From Solen grandis (Eukaryota; Mollusca; Bivalvia; Adapedonta; Solenidae), in NCBI GenBank assembly GCA_021229015.1, contig CM037777.1, positions 51,098,443 through 51,162,442 on the forward strand: a stretch of DNA of 64,000 nucleotides, given 5' to 3'. The position numbers and the translations under genes are program-made. The notes under the pieces are model-generated. The model saw nothing but the letters and a program-made list of their open reading frames with translations, was not told the DNA's origin and ran no database searches. Positions 24,606 to 36,720 of the stretch are shown here, piece by piece. How positions within the stretch are numbered: position 1 is the first letter of the stretch; every line of letters starts with the position of its first letter.

Positions 24606-25640
24606 ATTCTGCTGGTTCGGCCATTGTTGATCTACTTCGGACCATTATCAGATGATATATGTGAAAATCATATATGTGTATTGGATGGGAGGCAGATAAG
24701 TATTAGGATGAATGAATTCTCATTGAAATCGTTCTGACTTCAAGCGCTCCTTGTGTTTAAATATTTTTCACATGTACCTTAAAATGTGTATCCATGTGTA
24801 TATTTACGATATAATTATCTTTAAATGGAGATTATTGTGTGTATTATATTAAATATATGGTAGCTCATTTCATGAGGCACGAGTGTGTAGATAAATGTCG
24901 CAATCAAAAAGTATACATGTACTGTTAAGTTGTCGTTTTTCGGGTTGACTGGTTTTCACACTTGGATACTTTATACTTTTCATCGTCTTTTTCCCGAAAT
25001 ATTTCCTCACAATCTTGCCCCGACGTAAGTCTCAAATTGCACAAACTGGTCGTGACAAACCCCATCACGAAGTTTCGACTTCACAAACATTCAATTCTGG
25101 CAGGGTGTTTATGTTGCGTATTTAACATAAAAATCATGGTTTGACGCTCAGATATAAAACTAGTTTGGTTGCAGCCTTTACTTACTATTGGAAATGTAAC
25201 AGGGTGTGATTTCAACATTAAACAAATGTGAGACAGACTGAATCAAACGCGGAAAAGGGGTACGCAAACAAAAAGTCATTATCGTCATGTTCATTATGAG
25301 CTAACGTTTATACACAACACATAACGTGCTACACCTTGGCCAAGACTTGGTACATCGTGGTTTAAGAAGCTGCGACGGAGAAAATAATTCAAATATCATT
25401 AAAATAACGCTATATGATGGTACTACGTTCTGTTGCATATGATGTCGCGTTGTAAATGTATTTATTTCGTGTTTGTTGATGTTGTTGTTTCAACGTTTAT
25501 CAGTAAAAAAAATATTAGGCAACAGAAGAGAAACAAATTCATGTTTGACATGTTCCAGGTTAGGTACAAGCAGTCATGCATACATTTTAACATATGATAA
25601 TAAATGTTCTACATCCTTCAAGCTATAACAGTTATTTAGA
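24606..25640. other. No gene seen
   Basis: AT-rich. The small plus-strand open frames at 24467-24655 and 24962-25144 have no domain or splice support; the first lies mostly in the SINE head. Confidence 0.4.
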
Positions 25641-25720
25641 AGTGTCCGAGTGACGGAGTGGTTAGAACCGGATGGCCCTTGGTTCAATCTCCTGCCGCAG
25701 TCTAAGTCCCCAACTGACAT
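25641..25720 (+). repeat. tRNA-like SINE head
   Basis: GTGTCCGAGTGACGGAGTGG resembles the 5' half of a Leu/Ser-type tRNA, and GGTTCAATCTCC a B-box. The acceptor stem does not close, so it is not a functional tRNA. Confidence 0.5.
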
Positions 25721-26139
25721 GCAGCCATGGGACTATCGGCACAAAGACACGCACATAACTCTGTTATATTAATAACCATTTAGTATTCGGGTTTACTTTT
25801 ATAAAATGCTTGACACATGTGTCTTGATTTTGAAATAAATTTACATAGCTCTTCATGAAGCTGTACAGGTAAAAGGTATAAAGTCAAGCTATATCTAACA
25901 CCTGCAGTGGGAAAATATCGGGGCAAACGTCGAAATTTCAAATCTCATGTTTTGCTCCCATTGTGCTGTAACACAGTAGAAAATGTGTATATTACAGCAC
26001 AGGTGAGTACAGGTGTGCCTAGCTGAGAGATATAGAAAATAAATACAAAGAATTATAAGTTGTATATGACAGAAGAGGAAATTAATCTTACAGGAGAATG
26101 AGAAAGCGGCATACACCACGTGATATACGTAAATCGTAT

Positions 26140-26400
26140 TTTAAGTAAGGTTTAACATTCCAACGACATTATTTCAGTATATTGAGATTATATCTACTTG
26201 TGACATATATATAGTGCTGCCACTCTGCAGTACATTTATCACGCCACACTCAGTCACATTATCCAGACACCGGGCCAACCAGTCCTGGAACTACCCCGAG
26301 TATAATGGGCATCAAGCAGGAGATACCATTGCCATTTTATTGAATTTGGTTTGCTGTTGCCGTGCTTAAATCCACAATCGCCCACTCCCGTGCAGGACGC
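26140..26400 (-). repeat. Single-unit copy of the SINE-like family (minus)
   Basis: It carries ATCTACTTGTGACA, one copy of the core (CACACTCAGTCACATTATCC, ACACCGGGCCAACCAGTC) and GGGCATCAAGCAGGAG. The order matches the element at 23130-24605 without expansion. Confidence 0.6.
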
Positions 26401-26943
26401 TCTAACACACGGTCTCAACTCTGATTAAGTAAATCAAAGATACCTACCTTGAACAATGGTGATAGCTTTTAGTCTATCTGTATTTCCAATTAACCTTCCA
26501 CAAAACTTTAAGCGAGTAAAGTGAACTGCACTGTTGGTGGGGCGGATTATCAATATGTCGCAACATACCTGTATAATACCCGACAGGTTTGATATGCATT
26601 CAGCCGTGCAATACTTTGCTGACTACATCTGTATGCAACAGTTATTTGTCACGTAAAACATATCTGGGCAGTATTTAAAGACCTTGAACATTTACAAAAT
26701 AGCAGGTATGTATGAAACATGAAATGAAATCACTGATTCTGATAGACACACGCACGGGTAGTAACGAAATATTAATAACGTTTGTTTAAATATAATCGGC
26801 TATTCCGAAAACATGTGTAAAGTGTTTTAGTTTAGCTTTCTATGTTTGCACGATTCGAAATGGCAGGTTGTTCACTCGTCATGATGAGCGGAATGTAAAA
26901 CGAATTAATTAGTCAAAGTTTATATATATAAACTCCGACAATG

Positions 26944-27060
26944 AGGGCGCCGTGGTTCAGTGGTAACATACCCGACTGCGGACCCGAAGGTTGTAAGCTC
27001 GAATCACATTGTTTTCCATGCCATTACCATGTGCCAAGGATTGGCCTAACCAAGGACTAA
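26944..27060 (+). repeat. tRNA-derived SINE
   Basis: The head GGGCGCCGTGGTTCAGTGGT is followed by a weak B-box. A relative lies at 52266-52460 (GGGCGTCGTGGTCCATGGTA). Confidence 0.55.
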
Positions 27061-27248
27061 GTATACTTACTAATAACTTGTTTCCCAATCGACGTAAAAT
27101 AACGTTAAATTTTGACCACTGCATTTGTATTAAATAATGATTCAAACTAATGATAAAATATAATCTACCATAGGAACGGTTAAATCCTGTATAAAGTGGA
27201 TGCAACCTTACACGTTCCAAATAAAATATTCATTGACTTATGATAACA

Positions 27249-27412
27249 CTTATCCCGGTTGCCGAGTGGTTGTAGGGCGTCGTGGATTCGATCCTCGTTC
27301 GCGACATACCAAAGTCGTTAAAATGGCGCTTAGCGCTCAGTACTTAAGGATTGTTTCATAACCTTTAAGCCTAAAGTCCGGATAACGTTATGACGTTAAA
27401 TAGTTACTTGAA
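27249..27412 (+). repeat. tRNA-derived SINE, Leu/Ser-like head
   Basis: The A-box region GGTTGCCGAGTGGTTG and B-box GATTCGATCCTC are followed by a body and tail ending TATGACGTTAAATAG. Confidence 0.6.
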
Positions 27413-28474
27413 ACGTTGCTTAGGTCATTATTAAATGTGCGATGTAGTGGTGACTCTTCAAAATGGGTAAGCGCCAGTTTTGTTGATCATTACTTGTCTG
27501 TTTGTCTGAGATTAATGTCCCACTGACAGCATTTTTTAACATATTTTTATTAAACAAATAAACCTCGTTTCTCATTATCTGTTGTATTTTCTGTCATTAA
27601 TTACATGAAAGAAACATCAAATACAAAATAATTCAAGCATGTCAAAGGATTACCAACCATAAATAAAACTAGAACCGACCTAGTCGATGCACGGGAATCC
27701 AGTGAAAATGAAAGGAAGCGCCATTATAATTCAACCATGTTTTAACTCAATTGCGCTGTCAAAGGAAGAGATTCACAAGTCAGAATGCTTTCCAACGTCA
27801 GTGCCCTTACGTAGATAAGATACCGTAGATATGTATTACTTTTAGCTCATTTAATATATCTACGATATTTTATCTATATAGGTAATGGCACTTTAACCTA
27901 AACTTTTTGAACTTTAACCTAAACGAGGCTAATCTTAGCGCAGAGATAAAATCCATATTTTATTAAGAAATAATCTATGTCTACCCGTTCAGGGAACTCC
28001 CTCGTGATTATTACAATTATCCTCGCCTGAACACCAAACCTGTGTTTTATTACATAAAAAATCACGGATAGGGGTAGATTATTTCAATTCTAACACGTTT
28101 TTTTGTACTCATTTATCGGGATGGCTTTCTTGAGATGATGAAATTCGCCCCCGACTCTTGCAGATCGAATTACCTCCCTTGTATAAACAGATTGACAGAT
28201 GAGAGTAAAGAAAAACGTACATGATCTGTATATTCTTTATTTACATTTATTTTTCTTCCGTTTATTTCATGTTTTATTCTTGTAATCAGGAAGAACCTCT
28301 AATATTTAATGAAACTTGATAAATGTTACAAGGAAGAGAAATGAAATTCACATGAGCGCGCGCTGAGACCTGTGTTTTGTTGCGAATTTACACACATTTA
28401 CCATTCTTCCTATGTAGAGAGAAAGATGTAAGTCGGGTAAGAATAGAAAATAACTTTATTATAAATCAGCTTAC
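27413..28474. other. No gene seen
   Basis: A SINE-tail-like GAGATTAATGTCCCAC occurs near 27510. Otherwise AT-rich, with no exon supported. Confidence 0.35.
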
Positions 28475-28582
28475 CGTTTGCGTTACCTTTATCACGTAGG
28501 CCACAGCAGCGCCTTGAAAGTCGGCGCAACTAGCACGAGGGTCACGTAAACGTTCAAAACAAACTAATGTTTCAATTAACAT
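28475..28582 (-). other. Possible first coding exon or CpG-rich repeat core
   Basis: On the minus strand an ATG at 28582-28580 opens 36 clean codons (for example RLRDPRASCADFQGAAVAYV) up to a GTAAGC donor. It is GC- and CpG-rich compared with both sides. I recognise no domain and no downstream exon, and it could be part of a dispersed repeat. It sits just left of the 37-bp minisatellite. Confidence 0.2.
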
Positions 28583-28647
28583 GGGCAAAACACGAACAAA
28601 AAATGATATATAGTTTTAATTTTGACTGAAAAAAAAAAATATTAATT

Positions 28648-31430
28648 AAAAATATACCACTTCTCCGTCCTGTAATATATACATACATTTTACCACTACT
28701 ACGTCCTGTAATATATACATACATTTACCACTACTACGTCCTGTAATATATACGATACATTTACCACTACTACGTCCTGTAATATATACGATACATTTTA
28801 CCACTACTACGTCCTGTAATATATACGATACATTTTACCACTACTACGTCCTGTAATATATACGATACATGTTACCACTTCTCCGTCCTGTAATATATAC
28901 GATACATGTTACCACTACTACGTCCTGTAATATATACGATACATGTTACCACTACTACGTCCTGTAATATATACAATACATGTTACCACTACTACGTCCA
29001 GTAATATATACGATACATTTTACCACTACTACGTCCTGTAATATATAGGATACATTTTACCACTACTACGTCCTGTAATATATACGATACATTTTACCAA
29101 TACTACGTCCTGTAATATATACAATACATGTTACCACTACTACGTCCTGTAATATATACGATACATTTTACCACTACTACGTCCTGTAATATATACGATA
29201 CATTTTACCACTACTACGTCCTGTAATATATACGATACATTTTACCACTACTACGTCCTGTAATAAATACGATACATGTTACCACTACTACGTCCTGTAA
29301 TATATACGATACATGTTACCACTACTACGTCCTGTAATAAATACGATACATGTTACCACTACTACGTCCTGTAATAAATACGATACATTTTACCACTACT
29401 ACGTCCTGTAATATATACGATACATGTTACCACTACTACGTCCTGTAATAAATACGATACATTTTACCACTACTACGTCCTGTAATATATACGATACATT
29501 TTACCACTTCTACGTCCTGTAATAAATACGATAAATGTTACCACTACTACGTCCTGTAATATATACGATACATTTTACCACTACTACGTCCTGTAATAAA
29601 TACGATACATGTTTCAACCAACAACGTCATGTAATAAATACGATACATGTTACCACTACTACGTCCTATAATAAATACGATACATGTTACCACTACTACG
29701 CCCTGTAATAAATACGATACATGTTACTACTACTACGTCCTGTAATAAATACGATACATGTTACACACTACTACCGTCCCTAGTTAATAAATACATACAT
29801 GTTACCACACTACGTCCTGTAATAAATACGATACATTCTATAGCTTTAATAATACGATACCATGTAATATATACTATATAACGATATGTTACCACTACTA
29901 CGTCCTGTAATAAATACGATACATGTAACTACACCCTTAATAACGATTGTACCCTGTAATAATATACGATACAGTGTTTACAACTCCACTATCGTCCTGT
30001 AATAAATACGATACATGTTACCACTACTACGTCCTGTAATAAATACGATACATGTTACCACTACTACGTCCTGTAATAAACACGATGCATGTTACCACTA
30101 CTACGTCCTGTAATAAATACGATACATGTTACCACTACTACGTCCTATAATAAATACGATACATGTTACCACTACTACGTCCTGTAATAAATACGATACA
30201 TGTTCATACAACGTCATGTAATAAACACGATACATGTTACCACTACTACGTCCTGTAATAAATACGATACATGTTTCACACTCACAACGTCATGTAATAA
30301 ATACGATACATGTTACCACTACTACGTCCTTAATAAATACGATACATGTTACCACTACTACGTCCTGTAATAAATACGATACATGTTACACTACTACGTC
30401 TTAATAAATACGATACATGTTACCACTACTACGTCCTGTAATAAATACGATACATGTTACACTACTAACGTCCATGTAATAAACACGATACATGTTACCA
30501 CTACTACGTCCTGTAATAAATACGATACATGTTTACACAACTCTGTAATAAAACGACATTTACACTACACGTCCTGTAATAAAACGATACATGTTACCAC
30601 TACTACGTCCTATAATAAATACGATACATGTTACCACTACTACGTCCTGTAATAAATACGATACATGTTACTACTACTACGTCCTATAATAAATACGATA
30701 CATGTTACACTACTACGTCCTTAATAAATACGATACATGTTACTACTACTACGTCCTGTAATAAATACGATACATGTTTACCACTACTACGTCCTGTAAT
30801 AAATACGATACATGTTACCACTACTACGTCCTGTAATAAAACGATACATGTTTCACCAACACGTCATGTAATAAAACGATACATGTACCACTACTACGTC
30901 CTTAATAAATACGATACATGTTACCACTACTACGTCCTGAAATAAACACGATACATGTTACCACTACTACGTCCTGTAATAAATACGATATATGTTACCA
31001 CTACTACGTCCTATAATAAATACGATACATGTTACCACTACTACGTCCTGAAATAAACACGATACATGTTACCACTACTACGTACTGTAATAAATACGAT
31101 ACATGTTACTACTACTACATCCTGTAATAAACACGATGCATATTACCACTACTACGTCCTGTAATAAATACGATACATGTTTCAACTACTACGTCCTGTA
31201 ATAAATACGATACATGTTACCACTACTACGTCCTGTAATATATACGATACATGTCACCACTACTACGTCCTGTAATATATACGGTACATGTTACCACTAC
31301 TACGTCCTGTAATAATATACGATACATGTTACCACTACTACGTCCTGTAATATATACGATACATGTTACCACTACTACGTACTGTAATATATACGATACA
31401 TGTTTCAACTACTTATTCCTGTAATAGATT
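28648..31430. repeat. 37-bp minisatellite, about 75 copies
   Basis: The unit contains ACCACTACTACGTCCTGTAA then TATATACGATACAT or TAAATACGATACAT. The left block (to about 29250) and the right end (from about 31230) mostly carry TATATAC; the middle mostly carries TAAATAC. Between about 29760 and 30900 many copies carry one- to four-base indels. All open frames here are artefacts of the array. Confidence 0.95.
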
Positions 31431-32265
31431 AGATACATAGTTCATCTACTTATTCCTGTAATAGATTAGATACATAGATCTTCCCACTTGGAATCGAACT
31501 CAAACCCTTGGTCCAGCAACCTTCTGTAAGAAATCCGCATCCATTTTATCAGCGATTTATTTCAATACAACACCTTTCTTTCATTTACTTAACACGAGTC
31601 AGTTTGATTTGCTATTTAAGTGGATATTCTAGTGGCGTGTGTTGCAATTCATAATAAATATTCATGCAATATATATCAATGATTAAACATGACATGTTTG
31701 ACTGTTTTTCCACCCGCATTGATGTCTGGATTTGTGTGTAGGATATAGTTTATTAAGACATTTCTACAGACAATAAAAGGCCGAAGCTAACGCAATTCTA
31801 TCTTGAACTGTTTTATACATGGCCAAATAGAAAATAGAAATGTGCTTTTTCAAATAAATGCCAGATAAATTTGAATTTTCAAAGAGTATGATTAGCTTCT
31901 CATTTAGGGTGATGTCTATATATATTTTCGGATTTACCAAAACGATCAAACTACCACCGTTGGCTATTTACTAAGTCCACCGAAAGGTTCACACACTTAA
32001 AACAGTCTAAGTTTTAATGAATAAATTGAGAGTTCAGAAAACAAATTTGAAACCAAACTTGATAACTCTTGAAGTAATAAATTGTCTTTCAAGCTATGCT
32101 ATAGTTAATTTTAAAATATGCAGTCTCAACATTGCATGTTTGGGGAGGTAGATGTAACTAGTGATGTGGTTTAGCGGGAGATGAAGCTTTTGAACACGGA
32201 TAGGATGACAATGCAACACCGTCACAGTTGAGTGGGATTCAATTTCAAAGGTTTGAGGCAATATT
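31431..32265. other. No gene seen
   Basis: Two diverged units (TTATTCCTGTAATAGATTAG) trail off the array. A minus-strand B-box-like GAGTTCGATTCC lies at about 31490, a SINE relic. Confidence 0.4.
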
Positions 32266-32376
32266 TACACATGCAGCAGGTGATGTAAACTCAGGTGCAG
32301 CCATATTCCCTTCAGTAACACATGTAGAAATATGTAGAACAGGTAACTGGTGTTGCGCGCAAAACATGAGTCCCCT

Positions 32377-34307
32377 GGGGTGTTCCCACTTTGCCAACTT
32401 TATATATTTTGCTACCAAAAACAGAGTTGGCAAAGTGGGAATTTGACCAGGTAAGGTAAAGGTGTTAATCCCCGATAAATGCTTGCGGTGCAACAATAAA
32501 AAAATACCATTGCGTTTTATCTTGGCAAATATGTATAGTACTTCATACTATAACTCACCGATTTTAATGTGACTGTTAAATAAGCATAGTTGAATTACCG
32601 ATTTTTGGTAAAATATGTATAGTACTTCATACTAAAACTCACCGATTTTAAAAAGTATTACACTAACATAATTACTACTTTTTTTTTTTTTTTCCAACCT
32701 TGTCTGTTTTTTTGGTTTAAATTAAAATAAACTTATAATTAAGTATTGTACAAATCATGTAACATGTTATTCACAATTATAACAGTTGTTTGTAAATACT
32801 TTAATAATACAATCGCAGGATGACAAAATAAACGATACCGCAATCTTTTTAAGTCGTCGCTATTGCGTTTGATGATCTTTAATTATTTATGATGTTTGAG
32901 TTAAAACAATTTTAGTATGTCCACATATGCATATATACTTGGATTGTAGTTTCTAAATCTTATTATTATACGACTGAGCATGGCGAACGCGTTAGTTGCA
33001 GTGGAATTCATAGAGAACAAGAGGGGAGGGAGAACCTAGTACACAACCAGTACATGTTCCGACTTAAGACGAAGAAAAATGAAAGGTCCTACTGGTACTG
33101 CGTCCAGGCATCATGTCCAGCCCGAATCAATACCTTCAATGACCAACTGACGAAAATGGCCGGCGAACATAACCATGATAGAGATGCTGCAGGAACCACA
33201 GCTGTGAAGGTGATGGCAAAGATTCGAGAGAAATGTCGGCAGTCGGCTCATCCCATTCCTGCAATATTTGACGAATCTCTAGCATGTTTGAGAACCGCAG
33301 AATGGGACGACTACACGGAAGAAGTGGTCCAAAAACTGCCAACATTCTACGAGGCTAAGTCGTCGCTGTATCGACAACGGGCCAAGCTTCATCCGAAGCT
33401 TCCGAAATCTCTCGCAGACGTGGAACTGCAGGGTCAGTGGACAGAGTCTACTACTGGAGACCGCTTCCTACTGGCTGACGATGGAACAGAAGACAGGATC
33501 CTTATCTTCGCCACTGACGGAAACTTGAGGATACTGGAAAAAGCAACTGAGTGGTTTATGGATGGAACCTTCTATTCATGCCCCAGCCATTTCTACCAGA
33601 TATACACAGTGCACTGCATGATCGATGGTACCATGATGCCGCTGGTGTACGGACTGCTCCCCAACAAGACAGAAGCCACGTATTACCGGTTCTTCAGTCT
33701 GCTCATGCGAAAGGCCGGAGAGCGAGCTATACATCTGCACCCAAACAGAGTGATGCTGGACTTTGAGGTGGCACCGAGGAATGCGCTGATTTCTCTGTTT
33801 CCGCGTGACTGACTTGATGACTGACGTATTGTTTTCATTTATCCATATGAAATTCGTTTATTGACATCATTGTTGTTACTTTGCATTTATGTGACATAAT
33901 AAAATATGAACAAGAAAACATTGTTTTTATTTAAAAATGAGACAAAAATGCGACAGCGCGCGCAAGATTGAGAGAGACAGAAAACGAGAGACGGAGAAAG
34001 TGAGAGGGGATATACATGTATATAGAGGAAATCCTTATTTTAATTACACACATTGCATTAGCTCAACGCAAAACATAAACATTACAAATAATACACATCA
34101 TACTGCAAAGAGAAGAAATAAAATACACCATTTTAATATATATATTTTAATATATCTATTAACCTAGGCACAGCATAAACCATCTGGGCTTATTGTACAT
34201 TATCACCGTTATACCTGACTGCGTACAGGTAACCTTTACTCAAGAACTGGAAAGTTGGCATAGTGGGAATACTAAAAGGTGTGAAGTTGGCAAAGTGGGA
34301 ACAAACC
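32377..34307 (+). mobile_element. MULE (Mutator-like) transposon, 1931 bp
   Basis: The 22-base termini at 32377-32398 and 34286-34307 are inverted repeats with two mismatches, sharing TGTTCCCACTTTGCCAAC. They are flanked by an exact 8-base duplication, AGTCCCCT, at 32369-32376 and 34308-34315. Eight to nine bases is the usual target-site size for this superfamily. The interior holds a FLYWCH-MULE transposase fragment. Extra subterminal copies of the end motif lie at 32426-32441 (inverted) and 34254-34269. The flanks are the two halves of a repeat whose intact copy is at 19541-19695. Confidence 0.88.
32980..33812 (+). pseudogene. FLYWCH-MULE transposase, frameshifted and C-terminally truncated
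   Basis: An ATG at 32980 starts MANALVAVEFIENKRGGR, then a single missing base near 33030-33036 leads to a stop at 33037. The next frame continues HNQYMFRLKTKKNERSYWYC with CPARINT and GEHNHD, completing a FLYWCH finger (WxC...C...HxH ligands). The MULE catalytic core follows: WFMDGTFYSCP and MLDFEVAPRNA supply two acidic residues. The frame stops at 33812, before the region that should hold the third catalytic acid. Full-length relatives are much longer. AATAAA at 33898-33903 follows. Coding GC is clearly higher than its surroundings. It is inferred to be inactive. Confidence 0.85.
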
Positions 34308-34315
34308 AGTCCCCT

Positions 34316-34440
34316 ACCGGTGCGATGCATATTTTTTCGGTTACCATACCAATAAAAATTTTGGTTCGAGAAATAAACAACAACGAAGTGACGTGTAGAA
34401 TCTGCATATTGACATCTATTTTATTGTTAGTGTTTATTAA
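34316..34440. repeat. Right half of the repeat interrupted by the MULE
   Basis: GATGCATATTTTTTCGGTTA, ATTTTGGTTCGAGAA and AGAATCTGCATATTGACATC align with 19588-19690. Confidence 0.65.
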
Positions 34441-34959
34441 GAGAGAAACTTAAAGTCAAGTCTTAACTGTTAAATTCTCTCCTAACTTAGAGTTTGCCCC
34501 ACCCTATTACTGCGTCACACTGCTATATTAGGAGATGGCGCCATAAAATTGTTATGTCAGCGTGTTGTTAAAGTATTCACACACGTGCACGTGCTTACCA
34601 AATATGGATATAACACATACATTTCGCGCGTTTTTTTTTTTGTTTTTTTGACCGTCGGCTCATTTCTTTTTCAGATTTCAATCATGAGGCACGGAAATTT
34701 AATTTGAGTGATGATTGTTTTTATTTATTTTTCTTATTTATTATCTTGTTTTAATTAGTTAAGACATCAGAAAACAGCAACTGATTGACGTTAAGGAAAG
34801 AAAGAAATATGTAAATGATAATCGTTTAGAAAAGCCGCTGTCAGCGGAGTATATCAAGGCTAGGAATACCCTGGAAATACCAAGTCAAATGAGTTAATAC
34901 ATGATCTGTAGGTTGTTTATGAACGTTTTATTTCATTTCTTGTATTTACCAAAGTCGTA

Positions 34960-35175
34960 AACATAGGTTCTGGTATAGCTCCCATGCTTGACGCTCAGCA
35001 TAATATTTAAGGATAGTTCCAGGACTGATGGCCCGGTGTTCGGATAATGTGTCTGGGTGTGGTACCATGCCAACTGTCTACGACGTGATACTGTGCAGTG
35101 TGACGGCACTACATCTGTCTCAAGTAGACATTGTCTCCAAATGACTTAAATACTGTCGGTGGGACGTTAAACCTA
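34960..35175 (+). repeat. SINE-like element, unexpanded core
   Basis: Order: TTGACGCTCAGCATAAT, CCAGGACTGATGGCCCGGTG, core, TCTCAAGTAGACATTGTC, then tail ATACTGTCGGTGGGACGTTA. It is the reference form for the array-bearing element at 23130-24605. Confidence 0.65.
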
Positions 35176-36187
35176 ATAACCAAACTATACTTGCATTTTA
35201 GTATCTAATTTGGAATCTTATTCTTTCCTTTAGGAGTTTGGATCGAGCTGGTATTCATCTCTTAGCAAATATTTTTCCGAAACTCCTCATTCTTATGTTA
35301 ATGTATATCTATAAACATGTTTACTAAATGTTTACAAATGACGTCAGCACGTCTAGGGATCAGTGTAGTAAACACTGCCATATATGAATATCACGTGAAT
35401 AGGGCGGAGCATAATTTGAAATAATCACATGCGCAGTTCACTGTAAACCCTTAACAGTTAAATCAAAATTGAGTAGACAAGTCTCGCAAAATCTCGAACA
35501 CTTAACAAATTAAATCGACTAGGAATTTAAAAATTGGATAGAAATATTGGGCAAATTCTAATTATATGCCGTCTTTCTTAAAATTATCTCACACCGCTTT
35601 TTTTTTTTTTTTTTTTTTTTAGTTATCGCGAGATCCAGATTTCCGGACGGACACACGGAGAGACAGACAGACGAAGGACAAACATATACACCCCTTCGAT
35701 GTTAACAACGGTAGGGTACGAATAAGGTCAAACATGCCACTGTCACAAGCTTGCTGTCGTGCAATAAATTAAACAGTGGCGTGACCACGGTGTATAACCG
35801 TATCTCCGTTCTCTCTGCAGAAATCGCTATATCGGTAGTCTCTCTGCGTTCGCACAGGTTATTATCTGTCATAAACAAAATGCGCGATGGACGGAAAATG
35901 ACAAGTGGTCACTCTAAACAGGTCAGGCGCTCAAAGTAACAACCTGAATATACAGAAGCGACACGCATACATACACACTGACTTGAGAAATAACCCTTTC
36001 TTCAACTTAAAGTTTCGAAATGCAGAATCTTACAACTTTAATTTAATTAGAAATTCTTAACATGTCTCATTGTTAAACGGGTGAAACAATTTTCTTTTAT
36101 AAATAGATTTACATGCAATAAATTTTGGCAGTATCAAGCTTGACTGGAAATGGTTTCAGTTACGGACTCCATACAAGGTCACAATAG

Positions 36188-36223
<36 letters not shown>

Positions 36224-36320
36224 ATTTTTTTTCTTTTTGTTTTAACTCGGAATGATTTTAGAGAATCACACAAGAAAGAAATGTATGGTGGGAAAACGGA
36301 GGTCTTCGTGCTATTTTTTA
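35176..36320. other. No gene seen
   Basis: Poly-T runs near 35600 and 36191-36222. A repeat tail of GGACGGACACACGGAGAGAC type lies at about 35646. The open frame 35751-35939 has no support. Confidence 0.4.
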
Positions 36321-36720
36321 GTTATCTGCCCCTGAATGTGAGTTAATTATTGTCTCTGTGTGTGTATTTTTTTATTGTTCTTTTCTGTCATTTCAAAGGC
36401 ATATAACTAAAAATCAAGCCTATCGATACCTTACTTTATTTCAAACTATTGTTTGTTGTTTCACTTATAGTCTTTGTAAAGTGTAAAACAATTCCATTCA
36501 TTTGATTCCTCACAATGTTTTAGCAAACAGACATACTGCGGTTTTTTTTCTTGAAAAATCTGTTGCATAGAATTTCTACAACTTTTACACTGTGACAGGG
36601 AATCTTTCTAACAAAACATTAAGTTGAAATTAAATGAGGTGTTGCTAGCCCAAATTATTGAGATATCTGCCCCCGAAAATGACAGAAAAGGCTAAAAACT
36701 CACATTCGTGGGCAGATAAC
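36321..36720. mobile_element. Inverted-repeat-bounded element, 400 bp
   Basis: GTTATCTGCCCCTGAATGTG at the left end and its inverted counterpart ending GGGCAGATAAC at the right match at 22 of 24 positions (36321-36344 and 36697-36720). A third partial copy, ATATCTGCCCCCGAAAATGA, lies inside. It is non-coding. Confidence 0.55.

Noticed and set aside
29684..30945. Repetitive open frames (YDTCYTT-like peptides)
   Set aside because: They arise because 37 is not a multiple of 3 and the units lack stops in some frames. There is no start, splice or codon evidence.
28648..31430. CRISPR-like regular spacing
   Set aside because: The whole 37-base unit repeats with no unique spacers, and the context is animal DNA. 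It is a minisatellite.
32228..32496. Open frames at the left end of the MULE
   Set aside because: They cross the transposon boundary and its subterminal hairpin, so they cannot be conserved genes.
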